Below, piece by piece: positions 28,952 to 37,737 of a stretch of DNA of 64,000 nucleotides. This DNA comes from Pseudonocardia autotrophica (GTDB lineage Bacteria; Actinomycetota; Actinomycetes; Mycobacteriales; Pseudonocardiaceae), in the NCBI RefSeq assembly GCF_003945385.1, contig NZ_AP018920.1, positions 3,348,001-3,412,000 on the forward strand, written 5' to 3'. Position 1 is the stretch's first letter. Every line of letters begins with the position of its first letter. A model generated the notes under the pieces. That model searched no databases. It had not been told where the DNA came from and saw only the letters and a program-made list of their open reading frames with translations. The position numbers and the translations under genes were made by a program.

Positions 28952-30847
28952 TTGGATCGCCCGCTCACCCTGATGCGCGGGGTCATCCGGGGAGCGGACT
29001 CACAGTCCATCCGCCGCGGCTCCATCGCGAAGGGCACCTGGCCCCGGATCTGGGGTTTCGTCCGGCCGTACCGCCGCTGGCTGATCGGCTACCTGGCGCT
29101 GACCACGGTCACCGCCGTGATCGGCGTCCTCACCCCGCTGCTGGCCGGCCGGGTGGTCAACACCATCGTCGCCGCGAACGAGCTGCCGGACGCGGCCCGG
29201 GTGATCATCGTGATCGCCGGCGCGATCGCCGGGATGGCCGTGCTGGAAGCGGTGGTCGGGCTCGCCGGGCGCTGGTTCTCCTCCCGGCTCGGCGAGAGCC
29301 TGATCGCCGACCTGCGGGTCGCGGTGTTCCGGCACGTGCAGGCGATGCCGCTGGCCTTCTTCGCGCGGACCCGCACCGGGGCGCTGGTCAGCAGGCTCAA
29401 CAACGACGTGATCGGTGCGCAGACGGCGATCACCAGCACGCTGTCCACGGTCCTGGCGAACACCATCCAGCTGGTGCTGGCGATCGCCGTCATGCTCGGC
29501 CTGGCCTGGCAGGTCACCCTGCTCGCGATGCTGCTGCTGCCGGTGTTCGTGCTCCCCGCGCGCCGGATGGGTGTCTGGCTGGCCGAGCTGCGCCGGGAGG
29601 CGGCCGAGCTCAACGCCACCATGGGCAACCAGATGACCGAGCGGTTCTCCGCGCCCGGCGCCACGCTGGTGAAGCTGTTCGGCGACCCGGCGCAGGAGGC
29701 CGGGGTGTTCCGGGGCCAGGTCGCGCGGGTCCGCGAGATCGGCGTCCGCTCGGCGATGGTGTCCCGGCTGTTCGTGACCGCGTTGCAGCTGGTGTCCGCA
29801 CTCGCCCAGGCGCTGATCTACGGTCTCGGCGGCTACCTCGCGGTGACCGGGCAGATCCCGGCCGGCACCATCGTCGCGCTCGGGCTGCTGCTCACCCGGC
29901 TCTACACGCCGATGACGGCGCTGGCCAACGCCAGGGTGGACGTCATGACCGCGCTCGTCGCGTTCGAGCGGGTCTTCGAGGTGCTCGACCTGGTCCCGTC
30001 GATCACCGAGCCGCAGCGCCCGCGGGCGGTGCCCGACGGTCCGGTGGACGTCACACTGCGGAACGTCCGGTTCACCTACCCGAACGCCGCCGACGTCTCC
30101 CTGGCCTCGCTGGAGGAGGTCGCGGTGCTCGACCAGCGGGTCAACGCAGAGGTGCTGCACGGCATCGACCTGCACGTGCACGGCGGCGGGCTGCTCGCGC
30201 TGGTCGGCACCTCCGGCGCGGGCAAGTCGACGCTGGCGAGCCTGGTCCCGCGACTCCACGACGTCGGCTCCGGTGCGGTCGAGCTGTCCGGCGTCGACGT
30301 GCGGGACCTGGACTTCGCGACGCTGCGCCGCACCGTCGGCATGGTCACCCAGGACGGGCACCTGTTCCACGACACGATCGGCGGGAACCTGCGCTACGCC
30401 GCCCCGGACGCGTCCGAGGCCGAGATGACCGATGCGCTGCACCGGGCCCGGCTCGGCGACCTCATGGCCGCGCTGCCGGACGGGCTGGACACCGTCGTCG
30501 GCGAGCGCGGCTACCGGCTCTCCGGCGGCGAACGTCAGCGGCTGACGATCGCCCGGCTGCTGCTGGCCCGGCCGCGGGTGGTGATCCTCGACGAGGCCAC
30601 CGCGCACCTGGACTCGGAGTCCGAGGTCGCCGTCCAGGAGGCGCTCGCGGAGGCGCTCGTCGGACGGACCGCGATCGTGATCGCGCACCGGCTGTCCACC
30701 GTCCGGGCCGCCGACCGGATCGCCGTCCTGGAGGCCGGCCGGGTCGTCGAGACCGGAACCCACGTCGAGCTGCTGGCCGCGGGCGGGCGGTACGCGACCC
30801 TGCACCGGACCCAGTTCGCCCCGGAGACCGCACCGACGGTCCGGTGA
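28952..30847 (+). CDS. ABC exporter, fused membrane and ATPase domains
   Basis: The 631-residue type IV (MsbA/Sav1866-like) half-transporter has a membrane domain spanning residues ~30-330 with the coupling motif ERFSAPGATLVKLFGD. The ATPase domain follows: GTSGAGKST (~425), LSGGERQRLTIARLLLARP (~525), VVILDEATAHLD and HRLSTVRAAD. It presumably acts as a homodimer exporting drugs or lipids. The start is TTG 28952, with AAGGGGA 8 nt upstream. About 25 residues between the TMD and Walker A (NAADVSLASLEEVAVLDQRV) form an insertion before the D-loop strand. It may be co-regulated with acnR by chance only. Confidence 0.92.
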   Translation: MDRPLTLMRGVIRGADSQSIRRGSIAKGTWPRIWGFVRPYRRWLIGYLALTTVTAVIGVLTPLLAGRVVNTIVAANELPDAARVIIVIAGAIAGMAVLEAVVGLAGRWFSSRLGESLIADLRVAVFRHVQAMPLAFFARTRTGALVSRLNNDVIGAQTAITSTLSTVLANTIQLVLAIAVMLGLAWQVTLLAMLLLPVFVLPARRMGVWLAELRREAAELNATMGNQMTERFSAPGATLVKLFGDPAQEAGVFRGQVARVREIGVRSAMVSRLFVTALQLVSALAQALIYGLGGYLAVTGQIPAGTIVALGLLLTRLYTPMTALANARVDVMTALVAFERVFEVLDLVPSITEPQRPRAVPDGPVDVTLRNVRFTYPNAADVSLASLEEVAVLDQRVNAEVLHGIDLHVHGGGLLALVGTSGAGKSTLASLVPRLHDVGSGAVELSGVDVRDLDFATLRRTVGMVTQDGHLFHDTIGGNLRYAAPDASEAEMTDALHRARLGDLMAALPDGLDTVVGERGYRLSGGERQRLTIARLLLARPRVVILDEATAHLDSESEVAVQEALAEALVGRTAIVIAHRLSTVRAADRIAVLEAGRVVETGTHVELLAAGGRYATLHRTQFAPETAPTVR

Positions 30848-30866
30848 GCCGGGCTGCCGGAGGGGG

Positions 30867-31442
30867 TCAGGGAGCGCGGGTGACCGCGCGCACCCCGTTC
30901 TCCACGACGTCCAGGACGGCGTCGAGATCGTCGGTGGGCAGGCCCATCGCCAGGTGCGACACCAGCCCCTCCAGGACCAGCTCGAGGTACTGCGCGAGCA
31001 CCGGGACCGGCACGTCGTCGCGCAGCGCACCGGCGCCGGCCTGGCGTTCGAGGCGGGCCCGGGTCGCCGCGGTGAGCGCCACCGAGTGCTCCTGCCAGCG
31101 GGCCCGGAACTCCGGTTCGGTGCGCAGCCGCCGGGAGACCTCGAGCCGGGTGCCCAGCCAGCTGCGGTCGGAGTCGGTGTCGAGCAGGTCGCGCATGACC
31201 TGAACCAGGCCCTGCTCGGCGACGACGTCGGCCATCCGGGTGGCGTCCTGCTCGGCCAGCGCCAGGAACAGCGCCTCCTTGTCCCGGAAGTAGTGGAAGA
31301 TCGCTCCCCTGGACAGCCGGGTGTACTGCTCCAGGCGGCGGACGGTGGCGCCCTCGTAGCCGTGATCGGCGAAGCAGGTCCGGGCACCGTCCAGGATCTG
31401 CCTGCGCCGGGCGGCGAGCTGGTCCGTGCTGACGCGGGGCAT
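30867..31442 (-). CDS. acnR: AcnR-type TetR repressor of aconitase
   Basis: The 191-residue TetR protein has helix-turn-helix residues ARTCFADHGYEGATVRRLEQ and SRGAIFHYFRDKEALFLALA. These and the later LEVSRRLRTEPEFRARW match corynebacterial AcnR and Rv1474c closely, as I recall them. AcnR represses acn, probably sensing citrate and Mg2+. In those genomes acnR adjoins acn; here acn begins about 29 kb away. ATG 31442 was chosen because it leaves the usual short arm before the HTH. A motif shared with the acn promoter lies 15-26 bp upstream. Confidence 0.9.
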   Translation of the reverse strand: MPRVSTDQLAARRRQILDGARTCFADHGYEGATVRRLEQYTRLSRGAIFHYFRDKEALFLALAEQDATRMADVVAEQGLVQVMRDLLDTDSDRSWLGTRLEVSRRLRTEPEFRARWQEHSVALTAATRARLERQAGAGALRDDVPVPVLAQYLELVLEGLVSHLAMGLPTDDLDAVLDVVENGVRAVTRAP

Positions 31443-31456
31443 GACTCCAGTATTCC

Positions 31457-31468
31457 GTACGCTTGTCC
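31457..31468. promoter_or_regulatory. Candidate AcnR operator at the acnR promoter
   Basis: GTACGCTTGTCC lies 15-26 bp upstream of the acnR start. The same 12-mer with one change (GTACGCGTGTCC) occurs at 60977-60988 upstream of acn. Sharing of this word by a repressor gene and its known target supports autoregulation and acn control by AcnR. Confidence 0.55.
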
Positions 31469-31508
31469 GGCTTGCCGGGGGGTGACGTGAGGTGGCGTCG
31501 CTTACCCC

Positions 31509-31531
31509 TGTGACGACCTGCAACCGTCACA
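31509..31531. promoter_or_regulatory. Inverted repeat upstream of egtA
   Basis: TGTGACG-N9-CGTCACA is a perfect 7-bp inverted repeat 22 bp before the egtA start at 31554. It overlaps the expected -35 region of a promoter whose -10 would be TAGCGT (31541-31546). The spacing does not fit the CRP/GlxR pattern of TGTGA-N6-TCACA. Confidence 0.4.
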
Positions 31532-31553
31532 CGTCGGGGGTAGCGTCGTCGTG

Positions 31554-32960
31554 GTGACAGCGGACGACGAGAGCGTCGCACGTGGGGACGGTCGGCTCCG
31601 GAGCAGAGCCGCGGCCGAGGCCTACGTCGCGTCGGTGTGCTTCAAACACGGCCCTCCTGCCCTGGTCGGCGTCGAGATCGAGTGGATGCTCCACCACCCG
31701 GACCGGCCCGGTGAGCCGGTCGACCTGGACCTGTTGCGCGCGGCGCTCGGCGCGCACACCCCACCCGCCCTGAACCCGTCCTCGCACGGCAGGCCGCTGC
31801 CGGCCGGGGGCATCGTCACCGTCGAGCCCGGTGGCCAGATCGAGATCTCCAGCCCGCCGTCGGACGGGCTCTTCCCGCTGGTCGGTGATGTGACCGCGGA
31901 CGCAGCCCATCTCCATCACCTCCTCGCTCGGTACGGGCTGGCACCGCACGACCGCGCCGCCGATCCGATCCGCCCGGCGCAGCGCCTGCTCGATCTCCCG
32001 CGGTACGCCGCGATGGAGTCCGTGTTCGACCGGGTCGGTCCGCACGGGCGCAGCGGCATGTGCTCGACCGCCGCGGTCCAGGTGTGCCTGGACGCGGGGC
32101 CCGCCGACCGGATCGCCGCGCGCTGGGCGGTGCTGCACGAGCTCGGCCCGGTGCTGGTCGCGGCCTTCGCGAACTCCCCGGTCCAGCACGGCAGGCGCAC
32201 CGGCTGGAAGTCGTCGCGCCAGGCGTGCTGGCTCAGCCTCGACCCGGGCCGCACCGCGCCACCGCCGGTGACCGACCCCGATCCGGCCGCGACCTGGGCC
32301 CGCAGGGTCGTCGACACCCCGCTGCTGTGCGTGCGCGGCACCGGGACCTGGTCGGTCCCGCCCGGGGTGACATTCGCCGACTGGGCCGCCGGGCGGGTGC
32401 CCGACGGCATCCTGGAGCGCCCGCCGACGGAGGCGGATCTCGACTACCACATCTCCACGCTGTTCCCGCCGGTCCGGCCGCACGGCCACCTCGAGGTGCG
32501 CTACGTCGACGGCCAGCCCGGCGACGACTGGGCGCTGCCGACGGCCGTGCTGCTGGCGCTGACCTCGTCGGACGCGGTCGTCGACCGGGTGCGCGAGATC
32601 TGCGAGCCGGTCCGCGACGACTGGGTGGCCGCGGCCCGCGACGCACTGGCGGATCCGGGACTGGCCGCTGCCGCCGCGGAACTGTTCCCGCTCGCCCACG
32701 CGGTGCTGTCCGACGGCGGGCACCCGCTGATCGACGCGCCGGGGCCGCTGCTGTCCCGGCTGCGCGAGGTGACCGAGCACCGGGTGCTGCGCGGTCGCTG
32801 CCCGGCGGACGACACGTTCCCGCTGGAGGACCGGACGATCGACGGGGCGGCGACCACGGCCGTGCCGTTCCCCCCGGGCCTGTACCTCGGCGACGTCGCA
32901 CCCGACGCGTCCGGGGATCCCGCCCGGAACCGCTCACGCATCGAGGAGGGTGTGAGATGA
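31554..32960 (+). CDS. egtA: Ergothioneine biosynthesis glutamate-cysteine ligase EgtA
   Basis: The 468-residue member of the GCS2-like family makes gamma-glutamylcysteine, the sulfur donor for EgtB. Seen motifs are VGVEIEWML (~35), the glycine-rich TVEPGGQIEISSPP (~90), MCSTAAVQVCLDAG (~165) and YHISTLFPPVRPHGHLEVRY (~300). GTG 31554 is taken as the start, with GTG 31551 also possible; TAGCGT ends 7 nt upstream, so the message may be leaderless. Its TGA overlaps the egtB ATG. Confidence 0.92.
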   Translation: MTADDESVARGDGRLRSRAAAEAYVASVCFKHGPPALVGVEIEWMLHHPDRPGEPVDLDLLRAALGAHTPPALNPSSHGRPLPAGGIVTVEPGGQIEISSPPSDGLFPLVGDVTADAAHLHHLLARYGLAPHDRAADPIRPAQRLLDLPRYAAMESVFDRVGPHGRSGMCSTAAVQVCLDAGPADRIAARWAVLHELGPVLVAAFANSPVQHGRRTGWKSSRQACWLSLDPGRTAPPPVTDPDPAATWARRVVDTPLLCVRGTGTWSVPPGVTFADWAAGRVPDGILERPPTEADLDYHISTLFPPVRPHGHLEVRYVDGQPGDDWALPTAVLLALTSSDAVVDRVREICEPVRDDWVAAARDALADPGLAAAAAELFPLAHAVLSDGGHPLIDAPGPLLSRLREVTEHRVLRGRCPADDTFPLEDRTIDGAATTAVPFPPGLYLGDVAPDASGDPARNRSRIEEGVR

Positions 32961-34354
32961 CCCAGTCCGACCTGACCCAGTCCGACGTGACCCGGCCCGA
33001 CGTGACCCGGTCCCGGCCCGGGACCGGCCCCGCCGAGCCGGGGGAGAGCCCCGAGCAGCTGCGCGAGCGGGTCGCCGCGCTGCTCGGTCGTTCCCGGGAG
33101 CGCAGCACCCGGCTCACCGATCTCGACGACGGCGAGCTGCAGGCACAGCACTCCCCGCTGATGTCGCCGCTGGTCTGGGACCTCGCGCACATCGGCTCCC
33201 AGGAGGAGCTGTGGCTGGTGCGCGACGTCGGCGGCCGGGAGCCACTGCGGCCCGAGATCGACGGCCTCTACGACGCGTTCCAGCACTCCCGCTCGTCCCG
33301 GGTGGAGCTGCCGCTGCTGACCCCGGCGGAGGCGCGCCGCTACGTCGGCGAGGTCCGGGACAAGGCACTCGACGTGCTGCACCGCAGCCCGATGCGCGGG
33401 CGCCCGCTGGAGCGCGACGGCTTCGCCTTCGGGATGATCGTCGCGCACGAGCAGCAGCACGACGAGACCATGCTGGCCACCCACCAGCTCCGCTCCGGGG
33501 CCCGGGTGCTCGACGCCCCCGCGCCGCCGCGCCCGGCCGCGCCGGTCGACGCCGCGGCCGAGGTGCCGGTGCCGGCGGGCCCGTTCGAGATGGGCACCTC
33601 GGCCGAGCCGTGGGCGCTGGACAACGAGCGGCCCGCGCACACCGTCGACCTGGCCGCCTTCGTGATCGACGCCTATCCGGTCACGAACGGCCGGTACACC
33701 GCGTTCGTCGACGACGGCGGCTACGACGACCGCCGCTGGTGGACCGACACCGGCTGGGCGCACCGGATCGCCGAGGACCTGAGCGCGCCGCGGTTCTGGT
33801 CCCGCGACACCGACGGGACGTGGTGGCGGCGCCGGTTCGGTGCCGTCGAGCCGGTCCCGGCCGACGAGCCGGTCGTGCACGTGACGTTCCACGAGGCGCA
33901 GGCGTTCGCCCGCTGGGCCGGGAAGCGGTTGCCGACCGAGGCGGAGTGGGAGAAGGCCGCCCGGTTCGATCCGGTGACCGGGCGCTCGCGGCGTTTCCCG
34001 TGGGGCGACGACGAGCCGACCGCCGCACACGCGAACCTGGGACAGCGGCACCTGCAGCCCGCGCCGGTCGGGGCGTACCCGGGCGGTGCCTCGGCGCTGG
34101 GCGTGCACCAGATGCTCGGCGACGTCTGGGAGTGGTGCGACTCGGGCTGGCACCCGTATCCCGGGTTCCGGATGTTCCCGTACCCGGAGTACTCCGAGGT
34201 CTTCTTCGGCGGTGACTACGCGGTGCTCCGCGGCGGCTCGTTCGGCACCGATCCGTCGGCGGTCCGGGCGACGTTCCGCAACTGGGACCATCCGATCCGC
34301 AGGCAGATCTTCTCCGGGTTCCGGCTCGCCCGCGACGCCGGCCCCGACATCTGA
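32957..34354 (+). CDS. egtB: Hercynylcysteine sulfoxide synthase EgtB
   Basis: This 465-residue non-heme iron enzyme joins gamma-glutamylcysteine (or cysteine) to hercynine with O2. The N-terminal DinB-like domain supplies the iron ligands: His in WDLAHIGSQEE (~78) and HxxxH in HEQQHDE (~164-168). The C-terminal formylglycine-generating-enzyme-like domain contains FVIDAYPVTNGRYTAFVDD, RLPTEAEWEKAARFD and GDVWEWCDSGW. The first 20 residues are a TQSD-type repeat not expected in the family. The ATG overlaps the egtA stop. Confidence 0.96.
   Translation: MTQSDLTQSDVTRPDVTRSRPGTGPAEPGESPEQLRERVAALLGRSRERSTRLTDLDDGELQAQHSPLMSPLVWDLAHIGSQEELWLVRDVGGREPLRPEIDGLYDAFQHSRSSRVELPLLTPAEARRYVGEVRDKALDVLHRSPMRGRPLERDGFAFGMIVAHEQQHDETMLATHQLRSGARVLDAPAPPRPAAPVDAAAEVPVPAGPFEMGTSAEPWALDNERPAHTVDLAAFVIDAYPVTNGRYTAFVDDGGYDDRRWWTDTGWAHRIAEDLSAPRFWSRDTDGTWWRRRFGAVEPVPADEPVVHVTFHEAQAFARWAGKRLPTEAEWEKAARFDPVTGRSRRFPWGDDEPTAAHANLGQRHLQPAPVGAYPGGASALGVHQMLGDVWEWCDSGWHPYPGFRMFPYPEYSEVFFGGDYAVLRGGSFGTDPSAVRATFRNWDHPIRRQIFSGFRLARDAGPDI
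32960..33013 (+). repeat. 15-bp in-frame tandem repeat at the start of egtB
   Basis: Units at 32960, 32975 and 32990 read ACCCAGTCCGACCTG, ACCCAGTCCGACGTG and ACCCGGCCCGACGTG, followed by a partial fourth. Each adds five residues (T-Q/R-S/P-D-L/V) directly after the start Met. The repeat overlaps the translation initiation region, so copy number might affect EgtB level. Confidence 0.85.
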
Positions 34355-34356
34355 CG

Positions 34357-35115
34357 ATGTGCCGGCACCTGGCACACCTGGGGCCGCCGCGGACGCTGGC
34401 GGAGGTGCTGCTCGAACCTCCGCACGGTCTGCTCCGGCAGTCCTACGCGCCGGCCGACATGCGCGGCGGCGGCACCATCAACGCCGACGGTTTCGGCGCG
34501 GGCTGGTACCCGGCGGACTCGGCCGAGCCGGCGCGGATCCGCTCGGCCCGGCCGCTGTGGGCGGACACCTCGTTCGCGGCGCTGGCCGCGGCGACCCGCT
34601 CCGGTGCCGTGCTGGGGGCGGTCCGCTCGGCCACCGTCGGCATGCCGGTGGTGGAGACGGCGGCCGCGCCCTTCACCGACGGGCGCTGGCTGTTCAGCCA
34701 CAACGGCGTCGTCCGGGGCTGGCCGGGGTCGCTGGCCGGCGCCGCGGCCCGGCTGCCGGTGACCGACCTGCTGACCCTGGACGCGCCGACCGACTCGGCG
34801 ATCCTGTGGGCGCTGGTGCGGGCCCGGCTGCGGACCGGGGAGGATCCGGCCGACGTGCTCGCCGACACCTGCGCGTCCGTCGAGCGGGACGCCCCGGACT
34901 CACGGCTCAACCTGCTGCTCACCGACGGGGCCACGATCTGGGCGACCGCCTGGCGGCACGCGCTCGCGGTCCGTACGCACGACCGGGACGGCGGCGAGGC
35001 CACGGTGGCGTCCGAGCCGACCCACGAGTTCCCCGACTGGACGCAGGTGCCCGACCGGTACCTGGTGGTGGCCCGACCGGGGCACCACGACCTGTACCCG
35101 CTGACCGGGCCATGA
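34357..35115 (+). CDS. egtC: Gamma-glutamyl-hercynylcysteine sulfoxide hydrolase EgtC
   Basis: The 252-residue class-II glutamine amidotransferase-like protein has catalytic Cys2 immediately after Met1 (MCRHLAHLG), and NADGFGAGWYP, WLFSHNGVVRGW and SRLNLLLTDG follow. It removes glutamate from the EgtB product. It begins 2 bp after egtB, and its TGA overlaps the ATG at 35112 where egtD may start. Confidence 0.95.
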   Translation: MCRHLAHLGPPRTLAEVLLEPPHGLLRQSYAPADMRGGGTINADGFGAGWYPADSAEPARIRSARPLWADTSFAALAAATRSGAVLGAVRSATVGMPVVETAAAPFTDGRWLFSHNGVVRGWPGSLAGAAARLPVTDLLTLDAPTDSAILWALVRARLRTGEDPADVLADTCASVERDAPDSRLNLLLTDGATIWATAWRHALAVRTHDRDGGEATVASEPTHEFPDWTQVPDRYLVVARPGHHDLYPLTGP

Positions 35116-36133
35116 GCCCGCGGGTGACCGACAAGAGGAGCAGTGTGTCCACTCCCGGCCTGATCCAGCTCGACGTGCACCTGACCGATGCCGACGCCGA
35201 TGCCGCGCTGCGCTCCGACGTCGCCCGCGGCCTGACGGCCCGGCCCAAGGAACTGCCACCGAAGTGGTTCTACGACACCCGCGGCTCGGAGCTGTTCGAG
35301 AAGATCACCGAACTGCCGGAGTACTACCCGTTCCGCACCGAGCGGGCCCTGCTGATCGACTCGGTCGCCGACATCGCGCGGTCGTCGGGGCGGACACCGT
35401 CGTCGAGCTCGGATCGGGATCCTCGACGAAGACCCGGCTGCTGCTCGACGCGTTCGCCGAGGCCGGGACCCTGCGCCGGTACGTACCGCAGGACGTCAGC
35501 GAGTCGGCGCTGCGCGGCGCCGTCGACGAGCTGCACCGCGAGTACCCGGCGCTGGCGCTGCACGGCGTGGTCGGCGACTTCACCCGGGATCTGGACCGGC
35601 TGCCCGGCGCCGACCCCGGTGGCAAGCGCATGATCGCGTTCCTGGGCGGGACCATCGGGAACCTGCTGCCCGGGCCGCGGCACGAGTTCCTGACGCACGT
35701 GCGCGGGGTGCTGGAGCCCGGCGAGCAGCTGCTGCTCGGTACCGGCCTGGCGACCGATCCGGCGGTGATGGTGCCGGCCTACGACGACGCGGCCGGCGTC
35801 ACCGCGGAGTTCAACCGCAACGTGCTCTACGTGCTGAACCGGGAGCTGGGCGCGAACTTCGAGGTGGACGCCTTCTCACACGTCGCGCTGTGGGACGCGG
35901 AGAACGAGTGGATCGAGATGCGGCTGCGTGCCTCCCGGGACATGCAGGTCCGGGTGCGGGACCTGGACCTGGACGTGTCCTTCCTGGCGGGGGAGGAGAT
36001 GTCCACCGAGATCTCCGCGAAGTTCCGCACCGAGGTCGTCGACGAGTTCGTCACGGCGGCCGGTTTCGAGCCGACCCGGCGCTGGATTGACCCGGACGAG
36101 AGGTTCGCACTGAGCCTGCTCACCGCCGCCTGA
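35112..36133 (+). pseudogene. egtD: Histidine N-alpha-methyltransferase EgtD, interrupted by an apparent one-base deletion
   Basis: EgtD trimethylates histidine to hercynine with SAM, the first step of the pathway. The N-terminal part (LPPKWFYDTRGSELFEKITE, LPEYYPFRTERALL) reads in one frame from ATG 35112 (or GTG 35145, which has AGAGGAG 4 bp before it). At the G-run 35387-35390 the SAM-binding continuation ADTVVELGSGSSTKTRLLLD appears in another frame and runs to 36133 (LGGTIGNLLPGP, FNRNVLYVLNREL). Adding one G to GGGG restores SSGADTVVELG. Every other segment is intact and well conserved, so this is a very recent mutation, a sequencing error, or programmed slippage; the rest of the operon looks functional. 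Confidence 0.9.
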
Positions 36134-36145
36134 AGTAGCGGAGAC

Positions 36146-36163
36146 CGTAATTCCGGAATAACG
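36146..36163. promoter_or_regulatory. Near-perfect palindrome at the serine hydrolase promoter
   Basis: CGTAATTCC-GGAATAACG is a 9-bp inverted repeat with one mismatch. It overlaps a TAACGT -10-like hexamer (36159-36164) that lies 6 nt before the ATG at 36171, so a bound protein would block transcription. The regulator is unknown. Confidence 0.4.
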
Positions 36164-36170
36164 TAGGGGC

Positions 36171-37682
36171 ATGGTCGTCGACGGTCCCTCGTCCCCGCCC
36201 GCCGCCCGCACCCGGCGGACACTCGCCGCCGCACTGGCCGGTGCGCTGGTCGCCGGGCTGCTCGGCTGGCTGCTCGCCCCGGTGCCCTCGACGCCCGGAC
36301 CGCAGTTCACCGGCGACCCGGCACTGGCCGAGCAGCTGCGGGCCGAGGCGGGGGAGGGCCGGCACGGGCTGGTCGCCGCCGTCGTGCGGGACGGGCGGGT
36401 CACGGTGGCCGGGATCGGCGACGACGGACACGGCGCGCCGGTCGGTGCCGGCACCCCGTTCGAGATCGGCTCGGTGACCAAGACCTTCACCGGTGCGGTG
36501 CTCGCCGAGCTGGAGCGGCGCGGCGACGTTCGGGCCGACGAGCGGGTCCGCGATCTGCTGCCCGGCCACCCGTGGCGGGCCGGCGGCGCCGGTGACGTCA
36601 CGCTCGCCGAGCTCGCGACCCATCACGCCGGGCTGCCCCGGACGCCGGGCGGGATCTCCGAGTTCGCCCGTGGTGCGGTCGGCGCGTCTCCCTACGGCAA
36701 CGACGTCGCCGGCATCATCGCCGCGGCCGAGGGCGCCGAGCTCTCCGGGCGCGGCGAGCACCACTACTCCAACCTCGGCAGCGCGTTGCTCGGGCACGCG
36801 CTGGCCGAACGGGCCGGGACGCCGTACCCGCAACTGGTCGACGAGATCGTCGCCGGCCCGCTCGGGATGACCGGGACCGCGGTGCTCGACGCACCACCAC
36901 CCGGCGCGGCCCGCTCGCACGATCTCGCCGGCCGGCCGCAGCCGGTCTGGCTCGGCGACGGTGACGCGCCCGCCGGCATCGGGGTGTGGTCCACCGTCGA
37001 CGATCTGGTCCGCTACGCAGGGGCGACGGCCGACCCGTCCTCGCCGGTGGCGATCGCCGCGCAGCCCCGCGCCGACTCCGACCTCGGCCGGATCGGCTAC
37101 GGCTGGGAGGTCCTCGACGCCGGCGGACGCACCCTGCTGTGGAAGAACGGCGGGGTCTCCGGGACCTGGACGACGGTGTTGGCCGAACCCGCGACCGGCG
37201 ACGCGGTGATCGTGTTCGGCAACTCCGAGCGTCCGGTCGACGCGCTCGCGGTGCGGCTGCTGGACGTGCCGTCGCCGTTCACCGGATCGGGCGGCGGTGG
37301 CAGCGCCGAGCTCGTCCGGACCTGGCTCCCGGTGCTGGTCGGCACGCTGTTCCCGCTGCTCGGCGGCCTGTCCACGCTGTCCGGGGCGCTCGGTGGCTGG
37401 GCCGGCCGCAGCCGGGTGAACCGGCTCGAGTTCGCCGGCACCGCGGGCAGCGGGCTGTTCTTCATCGCCATCGGCTACGCGAGCGGCGGGGTGTCCTGGT
37501 GGCTGGCGCTGTGCTGGATGCTCGGCTGCCTGGCCTACGGCGCGGGGCTCGGGGTCGCGGTGGCGCACTGGCGTGACTGGGACGGCACCCGCGGCGCCGT
37601 CCGCTGGGCGAACACCGCGTTCGGGCTGGCGCTGGGCATCGGCATGGCAGGTGCGCTGGTGGTCGTCGGGGCGGGCGCCTAA
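36171..37682 (+). CDS. Membrane-anchored beta-lactamase-fold serine hydrolase
   Basis: The 503-residue product has an N-terminal anchor (TLAAALAGALVAGLLGWLLA), a class-C beta-lactamase/DD-peptidase-like domain with SxxK in IGSVTKTFTG (~105), YxN in HHYSNLGSALLG (~200) and a KNGGVSGTWT third motif (~325), then four C-terminal helices. This topology puts the catalytic domain outside the cell. It might be an esterase, peptidase or penicillin-binding-like hydrolase. The promoter region suggests a leaderless start. It follows egtD by 37 bp but probably has its own promoter. Confidence 0.85.
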   Translation: MVVDGPSSPPAARTRRTLAAALAGALVAGLLGWLLAPVPSTPGPQFTGDPALAEQLRAEAGEGRHGLVAAVVRDGRVTVAGIGDDGHGAPVGAGTPFEIGSVTKTFTGAVLAELERRGDVRADERVRDLLPGHPWRAGGAGDVTLAELATHHAGLPRTPGGISEFARGAVGASPYGNDVAGIIAAAEGAELSGRGEHHYSNLGSALLGHALAERAGTPYPQLVDEIVAGPLGMTGTAVLDAPPPGAARSHDLAGRPQPVWLGDGDAPAGIGVWSTVDDLVRYAGATADPSSPVAIAAQPRADSDLGRIGYGWEVLDAGGRTLLWKNGGVSGTWTTVLAEPATGDAVIVFGNSERPVDALAVRLLDVPSPFTGSGGGGSAELVRTWLPVLVGTLFPLLGGLSTLSGALGGWAGRSRVNRLEFAGTAGSGLFFIAIGYASGGVSWWLALCWMLGCLAYGAGLGVAVAHWRDWDGTRGAVRWANTAFGLALGIGMAGALVVVGAGA

Positions 37683-37737
37683 CGTCGGGCCATGCCGATG
37701 AACGCGGTGCACCGGGCCGTCCGGCGAGCCCCGCCGG

